Source: Blastocatellia bacterium
GTDB taxonomy: Bacteria > Acidobacteriota > Blastocatellia > HR10
Assembly (NCBI GenBank): GCA_025055075.1
Contig: JANWYV010000014.1
Coordinates: 23,545-87,544, forward strand
Direction of reading: 5' to 3'
Length of the DNA stretch: 64,000 bases
Under the pieces are notes generated by a model. The model saw only the letters and a list, made by a program, of their open reading frames with translations. It did no database searches and was not told the DNA's origin. The position numbers and the translations under genes are program-made. Positions 1 through 9,389 of the stretch are shown here, one piece after another; within the stretch, counting starts at the first letter, position 1, and each line of letters starts with the position of its first letter.

Positions 1-118
1 TCATCTGAGTGTTCTCCAGCGCTCCTCCGGGCCGCTTCCAACGCCGTCGTAATCCCATGGCGCTTCAGGGAGCCTTCTGATAGAATGCCCCTTTAAGGGC
101 GAGACGAGGAGGATGAGC

Positions 119-589
119 ATGCGGGTACTCGATGTCGTTAAAGCGATCGCACAAGGGCTAGCGACGACCTTTCGCCATCTGCCGGATCGCGTGACGACGC
201 AATATCCGGACGAGCCGGTTCGGTTGGAGCGAAGGTTTCGCGGTCAGCATATCCTGCACGTGGATGAGAACGGGCGCGAGAAGTGCGTCGCTTGCTTCCT
301 GTGCGCCATTGCGTGTCCGGCCGATGCCATTTACATCGAAGCGGCGGAGGATTTGCGTCCCTATCCCGAGCGCATCGGCGTGGATATTCGCTACGCCCGC
401 GTCTACGATATTGATTACGGCAAGTGCATCTTCTGCGGCTTTTGCGAAGAGGCGTGTCCCAAGGATGCGATCACCATGGGGCCGAATTTCGAACTGGCGT
501 GGTATACGCGCGAGGACATGATCAAGCACAAGGAGGATTTGCTCATCACTCGCCAGCGCGTCTCGCCGCATTTGGAGATCACCTCGTAG
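119..589 (+). CDS. nuoI: NADH-quinone oxidoreductase subunit I
   Basis: This is the ferredoxin-like subunit of respiratory complex I, carrying the two 4Fe-4S clusters that pass electrons towards the quinone site on the cytoplasmic face of the membrane. Two CxxCxxCxxxCP motifs are visible, with cysteines at residues 56, 59, 62, 66 and 103, 106, 109, 113. The length of 156 aa is normal for the family. An upstream ATG at 113 directly abuts the GAGGAGG ribosome site, so the ATG at 119, six bases after it, is preferred. No other nuo gene is in the window; the next gene, mreB, lies on the opposite strand, so this may be the last gene of a nuo operon that begins outside, or a detached copy. Confidence 0.93.
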   Translation: MRVLDVVKAIAQGLATTFRHLPDRVTTQYPDEPVRLERRFRGQHILHVDENGREKCVACFLCAIACPADAIYIEAAEDLRPYPERIGVDIRYARVYDIDYGKCIFCGFCEEACPKDAITMGPNFELAWYTREDMIKHKEDLLITRQRVSPHLEITS

Positions 590-641
590 AGACGCTCCTG
601 GCTCTCCCTTCCCTGGCACGCGTCCGCGATCGAATGCGCGC

Positions 642-1727
642 TCACCGCGCGGTGCCATAGATCGGTTCCACTTCGTTCATCCATTCGGCCTCTTCCTCGT
701 CGGATCGGAAATGCTCGAGCCATGCCGGTTCTTCGAGCAGATACCCGAGGCCTAGCGCGACCGACTCCAGGGGATTCTCCGCGCGAAAGATGGGAATGTT
801 CAATTCTTGCTGAAAGCGCACGTCCAAATCGCGCAGAAGCGATCCGCCGCCCGTCAGCGTGATGCCCGTCGCGCACAGGTCGGCCGCCGTCTCCGGCGAT
901 ATGCGCTCCAGCATGAGCCGCACGCCCTGAAGGATCGTCTCCACCGGCCCGTTCAGGACAGCGAAAACCTCATCGCTCGTGAGCCCGATTTCACAGGGCG
1001 CCCCCGTATGCGCGTTCTTCCCGGCGACGGCCATCTGCCGAACGGGCGTTCGAGGGAGCGCAGCGCCTAGGTTGATCTTGATCATCTCGGCCACTTGCTC
1101 GCCCACGATCACCCCATAGCGCTTCAGTACATAGTCGCTGATGGCGTGATCCATGGCGATGCCCGCTACGTTCAAGGAGTACGCGGCGATCAATCCCGAT
1201 GCGGTGACGAGGCTGATGTCGGTCGTCCCACCGCCGATGTCCACGATGAGGCTCGCCTGGCCGTTGTGCGCGAGCGCTCCGGCGCCTAATGCCGCGGCGA
1301 TTCCATCCTCGATGAGGGTCGTGTGAAAGCCGCCAGCCCGATGCGCGGCTTCTCGAAGAGCGCGCCGCTCGACATACGTTGAGACGCTCGGCGTGCCCAG
1401 GACCAGGCGCGGAAAAACCCATGCGCGCAATCGGTACCCGAGCGCTCGTTCCAGCAAGCCTCGCAACAACTTCTCCGCCAACTCGTAATCCGCAACGACG
1501 CCCGATCGAACCGGACGATGTACGGCGATCTCTCGCGGCTCGCGACCGAGCATGCTCAAGGCTTCGCGCCCAAGAGCAACGACGCTCCCATCGGCGCGAT
1601 TCACCGCGATGGCCGTTGGCTCCGCGAGCACGATCCCGCGATGTCGCACGTAGATGAGCGTGTTCACCGTCCCCAGATCAACCGCCACGCTCGGCGCCAA
1701 TGCATGTTCGATTCGCTCCCAGATCAT
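642..1727 (-). CDS. mreB: MreB-family actin-like rod-shape protein
   Basis: This is a bacterial actin homologue that forms membrane-associated filaments guiding lateral wall synthesis. The actin-fold nucleotide motifs are present: phosphate-1 DLGTVNTLIY (residues 17-26), phosphate-2 DIGGGTTD (163-170) and the adenosine loop TGGGSLL near residue 295. At 361 aa it is slightly longer than usual because of an acidic tail of about 25 residues after the final VALGLGYLLEE helix. A GAGGAGG ribosome site precedes the ATG. MreC, MreD and RodA are not adjacent, so this could be a second, stand-alone copy. Its divergent upstream region is shared with the cobalamin operon. Confidence 0.92.
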   Translation of the reverse strand: MIWERIEHALAPSVAVDLGTVNTLIYVRHRGIVLAEPTAIAVNRADGSVVALGREALSMLGREPREIAVHRPVRSGVVADYELAEKLLRGLLERALGYRLRAWVFPRLVLGTPSVSTYVERRALREAAHRAGGFHTTLIEDGIAAALGAGALAHNGQASLIVDIGGGTTDISLVTASGLIAAYSLNVAGIAMDHAISDYVLKRYGVIVGEQVAEMIKINLGAALPRTPVRQMAVAGKNAHTGAPCEIGLTSDEVFAVLNGPVETILQGVRLMLERISPETAADLCATGITLTGGGSLLRDLDVRFQQELNIPIFRAENPLESVALGLGYLLEEPAWLEHFRSDEEEAEWMNEVEPIYGTAR

Positions 1728-1878
1728 CGTTCGCCTCCTCGCTTCTGTTCTTCACTGCCATCCGCTTAGATGCCTGTTCGGGAGATTCCGTTTCGGGAAA
1801 TTTGTAAACCGGCTTTTTCAAGGCGCCGGAGCGCTCGCCGCCTTCCGAAGGACCCTTCGCGGAACACCGCCCGTCAGC

Positions 1879-1908
1879 TTGACACGCGCGCGCCGCGAAT
1901 GCTATTTT
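1879..1908 (+). promoter_or_regulatory. sigma70-type promoter of B12 uptake operon
   Basis: A perfect TTGACA (1879-1884) is followed after 18 bases by TATTTT (1903-1908). It lies about 30 bases upstream of the first conserved element of the cobalamin riboswitch, where a leader transcript should begin. The position is seen in the sequence; activity is inferred. Confidence 0.6.
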
Positions 1909-1939
1909 CCCCGCCTCATCAGCGAGGCTCTTTCACAAC

Positions 1940-2140
1940 GCGGCGGGTGCCCGGAGGGCCCGCAGGCATGAGGGCGCTCCGGGAGAATAGGGAAGTCCGG
2001 TGAGAATCCGGCACGGCCCTCGCCACTGTGATGTCCCGCATGGTCGGCACTCAAGCCACTGGCCGGTGACGGCTGGGAAGGCGCTGACCTGCTCATCGCG
2101 CGGATGAGCCAGGGGCTCAGTCAGGAGACCTGCCCGCTCG
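1940..2140 (+). ncRNA. cobalamin (B12) riboswitch
   Basis: The leader contains the conserved cobalamin aptamer elements in order: a GGGTGCCCG-type start near 1945, GGGAAxxxGGTGAgAATCC near 1989-2008, the B12-box core CGCCACTGT at 2021-2029, a GGGAAGGCG segment near 2074, and the 3' signature AGTCAGGAGACCTGCC at 2119-2134. It ends about 40 bases before the BtuF-like start codon, so it probably represses the whole uptake operon when adenosylcobalamin is abundant. It is the best-supported RNA element in the window. Exact ends are approximate; a covariance-model search would fix them. Confidence 0.93.
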
Positions 2141-2174
2141 CGTGTGGCAGAAACTGGCGCGAGGTGACGCTGGG

Positions 2175-3098
2175 ATGCCAACGTCAACGCGAGCTGTTCT
2201 TCTCCTTCTTGCGTCCCTCCTTTACTTGTGGGCTTGTCGTCCCCTCTCCTCGCAAGAAGGCGTACCGCGATCGGCGGAGCATCGGATCGTCACCGATGAG
2301 ATCGGCCGGCGCGTGGCGATTCCCTCGCCTCCGCAGCGCGTGATCTCGCTCGCGCCAAGCGTCACCGAGATGCTCTTCGCGCTCGGCTTAGGGGAACGCA
2401 TCGTGGGCGTGACCAGCTATTGCGATTATCCTCCAGCGGCGCGCGACAAGGAGAAGGTCGGCGATCTCCTCAATCCGAGTATAGAGCGGGTCCTAGCGTT
2501 GCGACCGGACTTAGTCATCGTCTCGACGGCGACGCAACTGGAGCGGTTTGCGCGACGATTGGAGGAAGTGGGCATTCCCCTTTACGTCGTAGATGCCGAG
2601 CGCGTCGAGGATGTTTTGCGTTCGCTCGGCAATCTCGGGGAGATCTTCGGTCGCCGCGAGGAGGCCGAACGCGTCGTGCGCGCGCTGCGGGCTCGCTTGG
2701 AAACCGTGCGCGCGAAGGTGCGAGGACGGCCGCGTCCGCGCGTCCTGATGGTCATTGATCGCGATCCGCTCATCGTTCCTGGGCGCGGCGCTTTCTTGAC
2801 CGATCTCATCGAGCAGGCGGGCGGACAGTCCATCACCGCTGACGCCGAGCGAGAATGGACGCCCTACAGCCTGGAGACGGTTCTGACGCGCGCTCCGGAG
2901 GTGATCATTCTGCCCTCGCGCGAACGTACCACGCGACGGCGCGCTGATACGCATTGGCCGGAACTTGCGGCGACACCAGCGCTGCAGCATGGACGCGTCT
3001 ATGCGATCAACAATGATCTGCTCTTCCGTCCTGGGCCTCGGCTCATCGAAGGGCTGGAGGAAGTGGCGCGCGTCCTTCATCCAGAGGCGTTCCGATGA
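2175..3098 (+). CDS. btuF: B12 ABC transporter substrate-binding lipoprotein (BtuF-like)
   Basis: This is a periplasmic class III solute-binding protein that captures corrinoid and delivers it to the BtuCD-like permease. A hydrophobic N-terminus ends in a lipobox LWAC with the lipidated cysteine at residue 21, followed by the Fe3+/B12-binding fold: RVISLAPSVTEMLFALGLG near residue 55, a central helix, then a second lobe ending in the typical ARVLHPE. The ATG at 2175 is chosen because GAGGTG lies eight bases upstream and the signal sequence starts there; a GTG at 2142 would add eleven poorly fitting residues. It is the first gene after the cobalamin riboswitch, which makes B12 the likely ligand rather than iron-siderophore. 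Confidence 0.88.
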   Translation: MPTSTRAVLLLLASLLYLWACRPLSSQEGVPRSAEHRIVTDEIGRRVAIPSPPQRVISLAPSVTEMLFALGLGERIVGVTSYCDYPPAARDKEKVGDLLNPSIERVLALRPDLVIVSTATQLERFARRLEEVGIPLYVVDAERVEDVLRSLGNLGEIFGRREEAERVVRALRARLETVRAKVRGRPRPRVLMVIDRDPLIVPGRGAFLTDLIEQAGGQSITADAEREWTPYSLETVLTRAPEVIILPSRERTTRRRADTHWPELAATPALQHGRVYAINNDLLFRPGPRLIEGLEEVARVLHPEAFR

Positions 3099-4180
3099 TT
3101 CGCCATCGTCCCACTTCTGCGACGGGCGCAGCGGCGGGTGAGCGTCGCGCCTTCTGGCGCGCGCTTTTTGAACGCGGACCGGCCACGCCGAAGAAAGTCG
3201 CCCTCGTCTGCGGGATGCTCAGCGTGTTGCTGTTGCTCAGTGCGGTGATCGCTCTTCACTTGGGAAGCGAGCCAGTGTCGCACGCGGTCGTCCTGGAGGT
3301 TTTGCGAACGCATCTGTTCGGCACCGCCCAAGAGCCGACCGTCTCCGAGATCATCGTGTGGCGCATTCGAGGGCCGCGCATTCTGTTGGGACTGGCCGCT
3401 GGCGCGGCGCTCGCCGTTGCCGGCGCTCTGCTTCAAGCGCTGCTCCGCAATCCCTTGGCCGAGCCCTATGTGCTGGGTATTTCCGGGGGAGCAGCTCTCG
3501 GCGCGATCCTCGCCGTTTTGGGGTTCGAGGAGGTGCCACTCATGCGCCCGTCGCTCGCCTTCGCTGGGGCTGCGCTGGCGACGGCGCTCGTCTACGCGAT
3601 GAGCCGCAGTCGAGCGGGGATGTTCACCGAACGCCTCGTTCTCGCTGGGCTGATCCTAGCGACCCTGCTGTGGGCGACGATCGCGCTCCTGCTCGCTTTG
3701 GTGCCGGATTCTCGGTTGCGTGGACTCACCTTCTGGATGATGGGCGATTTGAGCGGAGGGGGGAATGGCTTGCTCCCAATCGTCTTCGGGATCGTTCTTG
3801 CGGCCATCGCCTTGGCGTATCGGCAGGCGCGCCGGTTGAACCTCCTCATGGTGGGGGAAGAGGAAGCACGAGTGCTCGGTTTGGACGTGGAGCGCGTGAA
3901 GACGGTGACGTACCTGCTGGCGTCACTGCTAGCGGGCGTGATCGTCTCGGTGGCTGGAGCGATCGGATTCGTCGGGCTCTTAGTGCCCCATCTGGTGCGC
4001 TTGTTGTGGGGGAGCGACAATCGGTTGGTGATCCCGGCGGCCGCGCTCTCCGGCGCGATCCTCGTCGTGCTCGCCGATGCCGCAGCGCGAACGGTGTTGG
4101 CCCCGCGCGAACTGCCCGTCGGCGCGGTGATGGCAGCGCTGGGCGCGCCGGTTTTCATTCTCCTGTTGCGGAGGGCATGA
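3095..4180 (+). CDS. btuC: B12 ABC transporter permease (FecCD/BtuC family)
   Basis: This is the integral membrane permease of a type II importer that moves corrinoid across the inner membrane. It has 361 aa with about ten hydrophobic helices and the family hallmarks: RGPRILLGLAAGAALAVAG near residue 90, RNPLAEPYVLGISGGAALGA near 120, and GAIGFVGLLVPHLVR near 295. The start codon overlaps the stop of the binding-protein gene (ATGA), indicating translational coupling. The first 45 residues are a hydrophilic, basic cytoplasmic extension. Substrate assignment comes from the riboswitch and the downstream receptor; the FecCD family also transports siderophores. Confidence 0.88.
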   Translation: MIRHRPTSATGAAAGERRAFWRALFERGPATPKKVALVCGMLSVLLLLSAVIALHLGSEPVSHAVVLEVLRTHLFGTAQEPTVSEIIVWRIRGPRILLGLAAGAALAVAGALLQALLRNPLAEPYVLGISGGAALGAILAVLGFEEVPLMRPSLAFAGAALATALVYAMSRSRAGMFTERLVLAGLILATLLWATIALLLALVPDSRLRGLTFWMMGDLSGGGNGLLPIVFGIVLAAIALAYRQARRLNLLMVGEEEARVLGLDVERVKTVTYLLASLLAGVIVSVAGAIGFVGLLVPHLVRLLWGSDNRLVIPAAALSGAILVVLADAAARTVLAPRELPVGAVMAALGAPVFILLLRRA

Positions 4181-4183
4181 GCG

Positions 4184-5047
4184 ATGTTCGAAGTCCGCGA
4201 TCTGACGTTCGCCTATGAGCGGAGCGCTCGACCGGTACTCGTCGGGATCTCATTCGTCGTCGCTTCAGGGGAGCTGGTCGCCATCATCGGTCCGAACGGA
4301 TCGGGAAAGACGACGCTGTTACGGTTGATGTGTGGACTCCTCCGCCCGCAGCGGGGTCAGGTGTTGTGGGATGGAAAACCCCTGACGCGGATCTCTCCCC
4401 GCGAGTTGGCGCAACGGCTCGGCGTCGTCTTGCAGGAACCGAAGGTCGGCTTCCCGATAACTGCGCTCGAATACGTCCTGCAGGCGCGGTTCCCATATTC
4501 GAACGGCTTCGGCTTCGAGGATGAAGAGGACGTGCGAATCGCCCTCTCGGCGCTTCGCCTCACGCGCGCGCTGGAGTTTTGGGACCGCAGGCTCGCCGAA
4601 CTCTCCGGGGGCGAACGACAGCGCGTCATCCTCGCGCGCGCGCTCGCTGGAGAACCTCGCGCGTTGTTGCTGGATGAGCCGACGGCGAACTTGGATGTGC
4701 GCTTTCAAGTCGAGCTGTTAGCGCTCATTCGACAGCTCACGCGCGAACGGGGGCTCGCGGCGGTCTTCATCGCGCATGAGCTGAACGTGGTGGCCGAATT
4801 CGCCGATCGCGTCCTCCTCCTGAAGGATGGACGAGCGCTCGCCTTCGGTCCACCTCACGAAGTGTTCACCGAGGCGCTGCTCCGACAGGCCTTCGAGGCG
4901 GAGTTCCTCGTGGATCGCCATCCGCTGAGCGGGGCGCCGCGCATCACCCTCGTGGGACCGATCTCCAATCGCCGTCGCGATTCGTCGAGCGAAGATCCCG
5001 ATCGTGCGGCGTCCACCTCAACGTTCGCGCTCCGACAGGAGCGCTGA
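4184..5047 (+). CDS. btuD: B12 ABC transporter ATP-binding protein (BtuD-like)
   Basis: This is the cytoplasmic ATPase that powers the BtuC-like permease. Walker A GPNGSGKT is at residues 36-43, the signature LSGGERQR near 142, Walker B LLLDEPTANLD near 162 and the switch histidine in AHELN near 193. It starts three bases after the permease stop codon. At 287 aa it has a poorly conserved, hydrophilic C-terminal extension of about 30 residues beyond the ATPase fold. Related FecE/FhuC ATPases serve siderophore systems, so the assignment depends on operon context. Confidence 0.87.
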   Translation: MFEVRDLTFAYERSARPVLVGISFVVASGELVAIIGPNGSGKTTLLRLMCGLLRPQRGQVLWDGKPLTRISPRELAQRLGVVLQEPKVGFPITALEYVLQARFPYSNGFGFEDEEDVRIALSALRLTRALEFWDRRLAELSGGERQRVILARALAGEPRALLLDEPTANLDVRFQVELLALIRQLTRERGLAAVFIAHELNVVAEFADRVLLLKDGRALAFGPPHEVFTEALLRQAFEAEFLVDRHPLSGAPRITLVGPISNRRRDSSSEDPDRAASTSTFALRQER

Positions 5048-5069
5048 ATTCTCATGGGAGGGCAAGGAG

Positions 5070-7556
5070 ATGAACAGGATGACGCTTTCGATCGTCGCAT
5101 TGCTCATGGGCGGTCTTCTCGCCACGGGATCGCCTTTTTCACTCTTCGCCGGGCAACATATCGCTTCAACTGGCAGCGCGTTGGAAGGACGGATCACCGA
5201 TCCGTTCGGTGCTGTCCTCCCAAGAGCTTCCGTGGTCCTCTTGCGCAATGGGCAGGAGGTCGCGCGCACAAGCGCGGACGAGAACGGACGGTACCGATTC
5301 GCGGGCTTGGCGAGCGGTCTCTATGACCTGCGGGTGGAGCACGAAGGGTTCGCGCCGCGCACGATCCCGAACATCTTCGTGCCCGCGCGTGCCGTGCGCG
5401 TTCTGGATGTCGTGCTCTCGGTCGGTCCACTGCGAGAGGAGATCGTTGTGACGGCGACGGCGACCGAAGTCCCCCAAGCTCAGCTCGGCGCTTCGATCGC
5501 CGTGCTGGATGAGAGCGATTTTCAACGCCAGGCGAAGGTGCACGTCCTCGAACTCCTTCGGACCATCCCGGGCCTCTACGTCGCGCAGACGGCGGGTCGC
5601 GGAGGTCTGACCAGCCTCTTCATGCGCGGTGGGAATAGCAGCTTCACGAAAGTGCTCCTCGACGGCGCTCCCATCAATCAGATTGGCGGCTTCTTCGACT
5701 TCTCCACGCTCGTGGGGACGCAGATCGAGCGGGTCGAAGTTATGCGGAATCCAAGTAGCGTCCTCTACGGGTCGGATGCCACAACGGGCGTCATCCAAAT
5801 CTTCACTCGTCGGGGACAGGAACACGCGCGCATCCCTCTGTTCGGATATGCCATCGAGGGGGGAAGCTACAGCAGCCTGCGGCAGGAGGCGTCCCTGTCC
5901 GGGGTTGCTCGCACGTTCGATTACGCCTCGAGCTTCAGCCGCTACGATACCGACAATCACCTTCCCAATCACACCTACCACAACGGGACGTACGTGGGAA
6001 ATTTCGGTTGGCAGCCGAGCGTCACGTCGGAGATTCGTCTCGTGCTGCGCCACACGGCGATGGGGCTCGGCACACCGAACGCGCTCGATTTCTACGGCAT
6101 TCCCGATGATTCCTTCATGCGCGGGCGCGAGACCTACGTCGTCCTGAGCGGGCGGCATCAGACCGCGCGCCGTTGGCAGAACCAGATCCGCTTCTCCTCC
6201 GTTCACTCGATGAGTCGTTCCGTGAACCCGGCGCCGACGGGCGAACCTTTCAATCCCTTCGGCACTGGCTTCGTTTACCTCGGCGCTCCGGTCACCATCG
6301 TCGGCGGGAATGGGTTCCGCGTGCGGGGGCGCGCCATCCTGGATTTCGGGGGCACTTATCCGCGAACGTTTGTGACCGATACGGTGCGACAATCGCTCTT
6401 CGCGCAGTCGGACGTGCGCTTGGGAGAAACGCTCACCGGCACGTTCGGATTCCGGTACGAGAACGAGCGCGGTCGTTCGGGCGCGCGGCGCGTCTCTCGC
6501 GACAACTTCAGCTATTTCCTGCAGGGGCAGTATAATTGGGCCGCTCGATGGTTCGTGACGGCAGGCGTGGGCATCGAGGATAATGCCGTGTTCGGTGTGA
6601 AGGCGAATCCGCGCGTCTCAATGGCATATGTGCTCCGGCGCGGGGAGACCTCATCGTGGTGGAATGAGACGAAGCTACGGTTCTATTTCGGCACGGGCAT
6701 CAAGGAACCAAGTATTTTCCAGGAGGGATCCTCGCTCTTCACCGTGCTGCGCAACCTGGGACCGTCGGGAGAAGCCTTGATCGCGCGCTTTCGGATCGCG
6801 CCGATTGGGCCAGAGCGCAATCGCGGATTCGACTTCGGACTGGATCAGGATTTCGCGCGGAATCGCGCGCGCCTCTCGCTCACGTTCTTCCACAATCGGT
6901 TCAAGGACGTGATCGAGTTCCTCTCGCGCTCGGCGCTCGTGCAACTTGGGGTTCCCGCGGAGGTCGCGCAGGCGACACCGTTCGGGGCGAACGTGAACGC
7001 GCAGACGTTCCGGGCGCGGGGGGCGGAGGTCGAACTCATGGCCGATTTCGGCTATGGGCTCATGGCGCGCGGGAACTACACCTACTTGGATGCGAAGGTC
7101 CTGCGCTCGTTCTCCAGCGATGCGTTGCGGCCTTCGTTCAATCGGGCGTTCCCCGGCATTCCCATCGGGGCTTTCGCGCCACTGGTGGGCGCGCGTCCAT
7201 TCCAACGGCCGCCGCATACGGGAAGCGTGCTCGTCGCATGGGCGCGTTCGCGCTGGAGCGTAGCGGTCGTCGGATCGTTCGTCGGCCGCCGCGATACGAG
7301 CACGTTCCTCTCGGATCCCTTCTTCGGCTCTTCCATGTTGCTGCCCAATCGCAATCTGAATCCGGGGTATCAGAAGGTGGACGTGAGCTTGAGCATACGG
7401 CCGCACGATCGCCTCACGCTGGTGGCCGTCGTCGAGAACGTGTTGAATCAGCGATATACAGAGGTCTTCGGCTATCCCGCGCCGAAGCTCAACTTCCGCG
7501 CGGGCGCGCGATTGAATTGGGGTGGCGTCGCCGCCTGGCGGGACATCTTTCGGTAG
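5070..7556 (+). CDS. TonB-dependent outer-membrane receptor (probable cobalamin)
   Basis: This is an outer-membrane beta-barrel that imports a scarce ligand using TonB energy; its place at the end of the riboswitch-controlled operon makes cobalamin the likely ligand. After a signal peptide (residues 1-30) comes a carboxypeptidase-regulatory-like domain (about 38-120, [21 protein letters not shown]), then the plug ([48 protein letters not shown]) and a barrel ending in aromatic strands. E. coli BtuB lacks the N-terminal regulatory domain; receptors with it are frequent in Acidobacteriota and Bacteroidota. The ATG at 5070 is preceded by GGAGGGCAAGGAG. Length is 828 aa. Confidence 0.88.
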   Translation: MNRMTLSIVALLMGGLLATGSPFSLFAGQHIASTGSALEGRITDPFGAVLPRASVVLLRNGQEVARTSADENGRYRFAGLASGLYDLRVEHEGFAPRTIPNIFVPARAVRVLDVVLSVGPLREEIVVTATATEVPQAQLGASIAVLDESDFQRQAKVHVLELLRTIPGLYVAQTAGRGGLTSLFMRGGNSSFTKVLLDGAPINQIGGFFDFSTLVGTQIERVEVMRNPSSVLYGSDATTGVIQIFTRRGQEHARIPLFGYAIEGGSYSSLRQEASLSGVARTFDYASSFSRYDTDNHLPNHTYHNGTYVGNFGWQPSVTSEIRLVLRHTAMGLGTPNALDFYGIPDDSFMRGRETYVVLSGRHQTARRWQNQIRFSSVHSMSRSVNPAPTGEPFNPFGTGFVYLGAPVTIVGGNGFRVRGRAILDFGGTYPRTFVTDTVRQSLFAQSDVRLGETLTGTFGFRYENERGRSGARRVSRDNFSYFLQGQYNWAARWFVTAGVGIEDNAVFGVKANPRVSMAYVLRRGETSSWWNETKLRFYFGTGIKEPSIFQEGSSLFTVLRNLGPSGEALIARFRIAPIGPERNRGFDFGLDQDFARNRARLSLTFFHNRFKDVIEFLSRSALVQLGVPAEVAQATPFGANVNAQTFRARGAEVELMADFGYGLMARGNYTYLDAKVLRSFSSDALRPSFNRAFPGIPIGAFAPLVGARPFQRPPHTGSVLVAWARSRWSVAVVGSFVGRRDTSTFLSDPFFGSSMLLPNRNLNPGYQKVDVSLSIRPHDRLTLVAVVENVLNQRYTEVFGYPAPKLNFRAGARLNWGGVAAWRDIFR

Positions 7557-7584
7557 GCCGACCATATGGGCACGAGGGCCCTCT

Positions 7585-8166
7585 ATGACCACCGTTGAGC
7601 GCATCAAGGCCTTGGCGCGCGAGTCTCTCCGAGTGAAAGAGCGCTTCTTCGAAGCGCACGCGGAGGACGTCGCGCGCGCGGCCGAGCTGATGATCGCCGC
7701 GCTGCGCTCGGGCCGCAAGATCCTTCTTTTCGGGAACGGGGGCAGCGCGGCCGATGCTCAGCATATCGCCGCCGAGCTGGTCAATCGCTATCGGCGCGAG
7801 CGTCCGGCGCTGGCCGCTTTGGCGTTGACGACGGATACGTCTATTCTGACCTCGATCGCCAACGACGCTTCCTTCGAGGACGTCTTCAGCCGGCAGATCG
7901 AAGCCCTTGGGGAACCGGGCGATGTCGCCGTCGCCATCAGCACGAGCGGTCGCTCGCCCAATGTCGTGCGCGCGGTGGAAGTAGCGCGACGACTCGGCTT
8001 GCGCACGATCGGTCTGCTGGGGCGCGACGGCGGCCTCGTCGGACAGCTCGTGGACGTGCCGCTCATCGTCCCATCGGACGAGACGGCGCGCATTCAAGAG
8101 ACGCACATCACGCTCGGCCACATCCTCTGCGAATTGATCGAGAGCGCCTTCAGCGACGCTTCCTGA
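7585..8166 (+). CDS. gmhA: SIS-domain isomerase, probable sedoheptulose-7-phosphate isomerase
   Basis: The probable reaction is isomerisation of sedoheptulose 7-phosphate to heptose 7-phosphate, the first step to ADP-heptose of the lipopolysaccharide core. The SIS fold motifs are clear: [19 protein letters not shown] near residue 52, [14 protein letters not shown] near 80, [13 protein letters not shown] near 120 and a terminal [15 protein letters not shown] helix with histidines expected in the active site. Its 193 aa match the family. The start at 7585 is 28 bases after the receptor gene, on the same strand; earlier in-frame codons overlap that gene and add no conserved residues. Other SIS proteins (for example DiaA) look similar. 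Confidence 0.82.
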   Translation: MTTVERIKALARESLRVKERFFEAHAEDVARAAELMIAALRSGRKILLFGNGGSAADAQHIAAELVNRYRRERPALAALALTTDTSILTSIANDASFEDVFSRQIEALGEPGDVAVAISTSGRSPNVVRAVEVARRLGLRTIGLLGRDGGLVGQLVDVPLIVPSDETARIQETHITLGHILCELIESAFSDAS

Positions 8167-8241
8167 GGAAGACCGCGTCGAACGCGCGGGATCCTCAGCG
8201 AACCGATGCCGCGATCGCGCAGCGTTCGATCCCTTGAAGGC

Positions 8242-8270
8242 TTGCGTGAGGCTGCCGAGTCGTCTATTTT
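8242..8270 (+). promoter_or_regulatory. possible promoter of polyamine transporter operon
   Basis: TTGCGT (8242-8247) and TATTTT (8265-8270) are 17 bases apart and sit 20 bases upstream of the potA start codon. The -35 box matches only in part, so this is a weak prediction from sequence alone. Confidence 0.33.
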
Positions 8271-8290
8271 TATAGCCCCGAAGACGAACG

Positions 8291-9382
8291 ATGGCGATTC
8301 AGACCAGCGCGATTCGCTTAGAAGGCGTGACGAAGTGCTACGGCGCGGTCACGGCGCTTGAGTCCGTTTCCTTCGAGGTCGAGCGTGGAGAATTCCTCAC
8401 GTTGCTTGGCCCTTCGGGCTCGGGGAAGACGACGCTCTTGCGGGTGATCGCGGGATTGGAACGACCGGATGCGGGGCGCGTGTATCTCGGTGGCGAAGAT
8501 GTGACCGAGCTTCCTCCCTATCGGCGGCGCGTGCATACGGTCTTCCAGCAGTATGTGCTCTTCCCGCATCTGAACGTGTACAAGAACGTCGCCTTCGGGC
8601 TCGAGCAGAAGCGACTCTCGCGGCGGGAGATCGCGCGACGAGTCGGTGCGGCGTTGGAGTTGGTGCGGCTCTCGGGATACGAGCGACGATGGCCGCACGA
8701 GCTATCCGGTGGCGAACAACAGCGCGTGGCATTGGCGCGCGCGCTCGTGCTGGAGCCGGAAGCGCTGCTGCTGGATGAACCATTGGCGGCGCTCGATCTC
8801 CAACTTCGCAAAGAGATGCAGCGCGAGTTGAAACGCCTGCAGCGCGAGGTCGGCATCAGCTTCCTGTTGGTGACCCATGATCAGGAAGAAGCCCTGGCCC
8901 TCTCGGATCGGATCGCCGTGATCGCCGATGGGCGTCTGCAGCAGATCGGCACGCCTCGCGAAGTGTACGAGCGTCCGGAGACGGCTTTTGTCGCGACTTT
9001 CCTCGGAGCGGCCAACGTCTTGGAAGCCGAAATCCTGCACCGCGAGAACGGCGATGCGCTCTTGGGATTGTGCGGGCACACGGTGCGCGTGCCGCTCAAC
9101 GGGCGGCGGATCGAGGGCTCGCGGGCTCAAGTGGCCATTCGCCCGGAGAAGATCGCTTTGCGGGCGCGCCCGCTGCGTCGAACGGATCTCGTGCAATTGG
9201 AGGGCGTCATTGAAGAGCGCCTGTATCTGGGCGAAGCCACCCATTGGCGCGTGCGCGTCGGCGAGCACTACGTCACGGTGACTGAGCCGAATCGCCCGGG
9301 CTCGAAGACCGACGCCTTCCGCGACGGGCAACGGGTCTTCCTCTGCTGGGCGCGCGAGAGCATCGTCGTCCTCTCTCGGTGA
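8291..9382 (+). CDS. potA: spermidine/putrescine ABC transporter ATP-binding protein
   Basis: This is the ATPase of a polyamine importer. Walker A GPSGSGKT is at residues 40-47, the Q-loop lies in VFQQYVLFPHLNVYKNV near 85, the signature LSGGEQQRVALARAL near 138, Walker B LLLDEPLAALD near 158 and the switch histidine in VTHDQEEALALSDR near 195. The C-terminal third (about 245-363) is a TOBE regulatory domain as in PotA and related ATPases. The length is typical. It is followed after seven bases by the PotB-type permease, and the transporter's other components lie directly downstream, which supports the substrate class, though putrescine versus spermidine cannot be decided. Confidence 0.9.
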   Translation: MAIQTSAIRLEGVTKCYGAVTALESVSFEVERGEFLTLLGPSGSGKTTLLRVIAGLERPDAGRVYLGGEDVTELPPYRRRVHTVFQQYVLFPHLNVYKNVAFGLEQKRLSRREIARRVGAALELVRLSGYERRWPHELSGGEQQRVALARALVLEPEALLLDEPLAALDLQLRKEMQRELKRLQREVGISFLLVTHDQEEALALSDRIAVIADGRLQQIGTPREVYERPETAFVATFLGAANVLEAEILHRENGDALLGLCGHTVRVPLNGRRIEGSRAQVAIRPEKIALRARPLRRTDLVQLEGVIEERLYLGEATHWRVRVGEHYVTVTEPNRPGSKTDAFRDGQRVFLCWARESIVVLSR

Positions 9383-9389
9383 GGACGAA

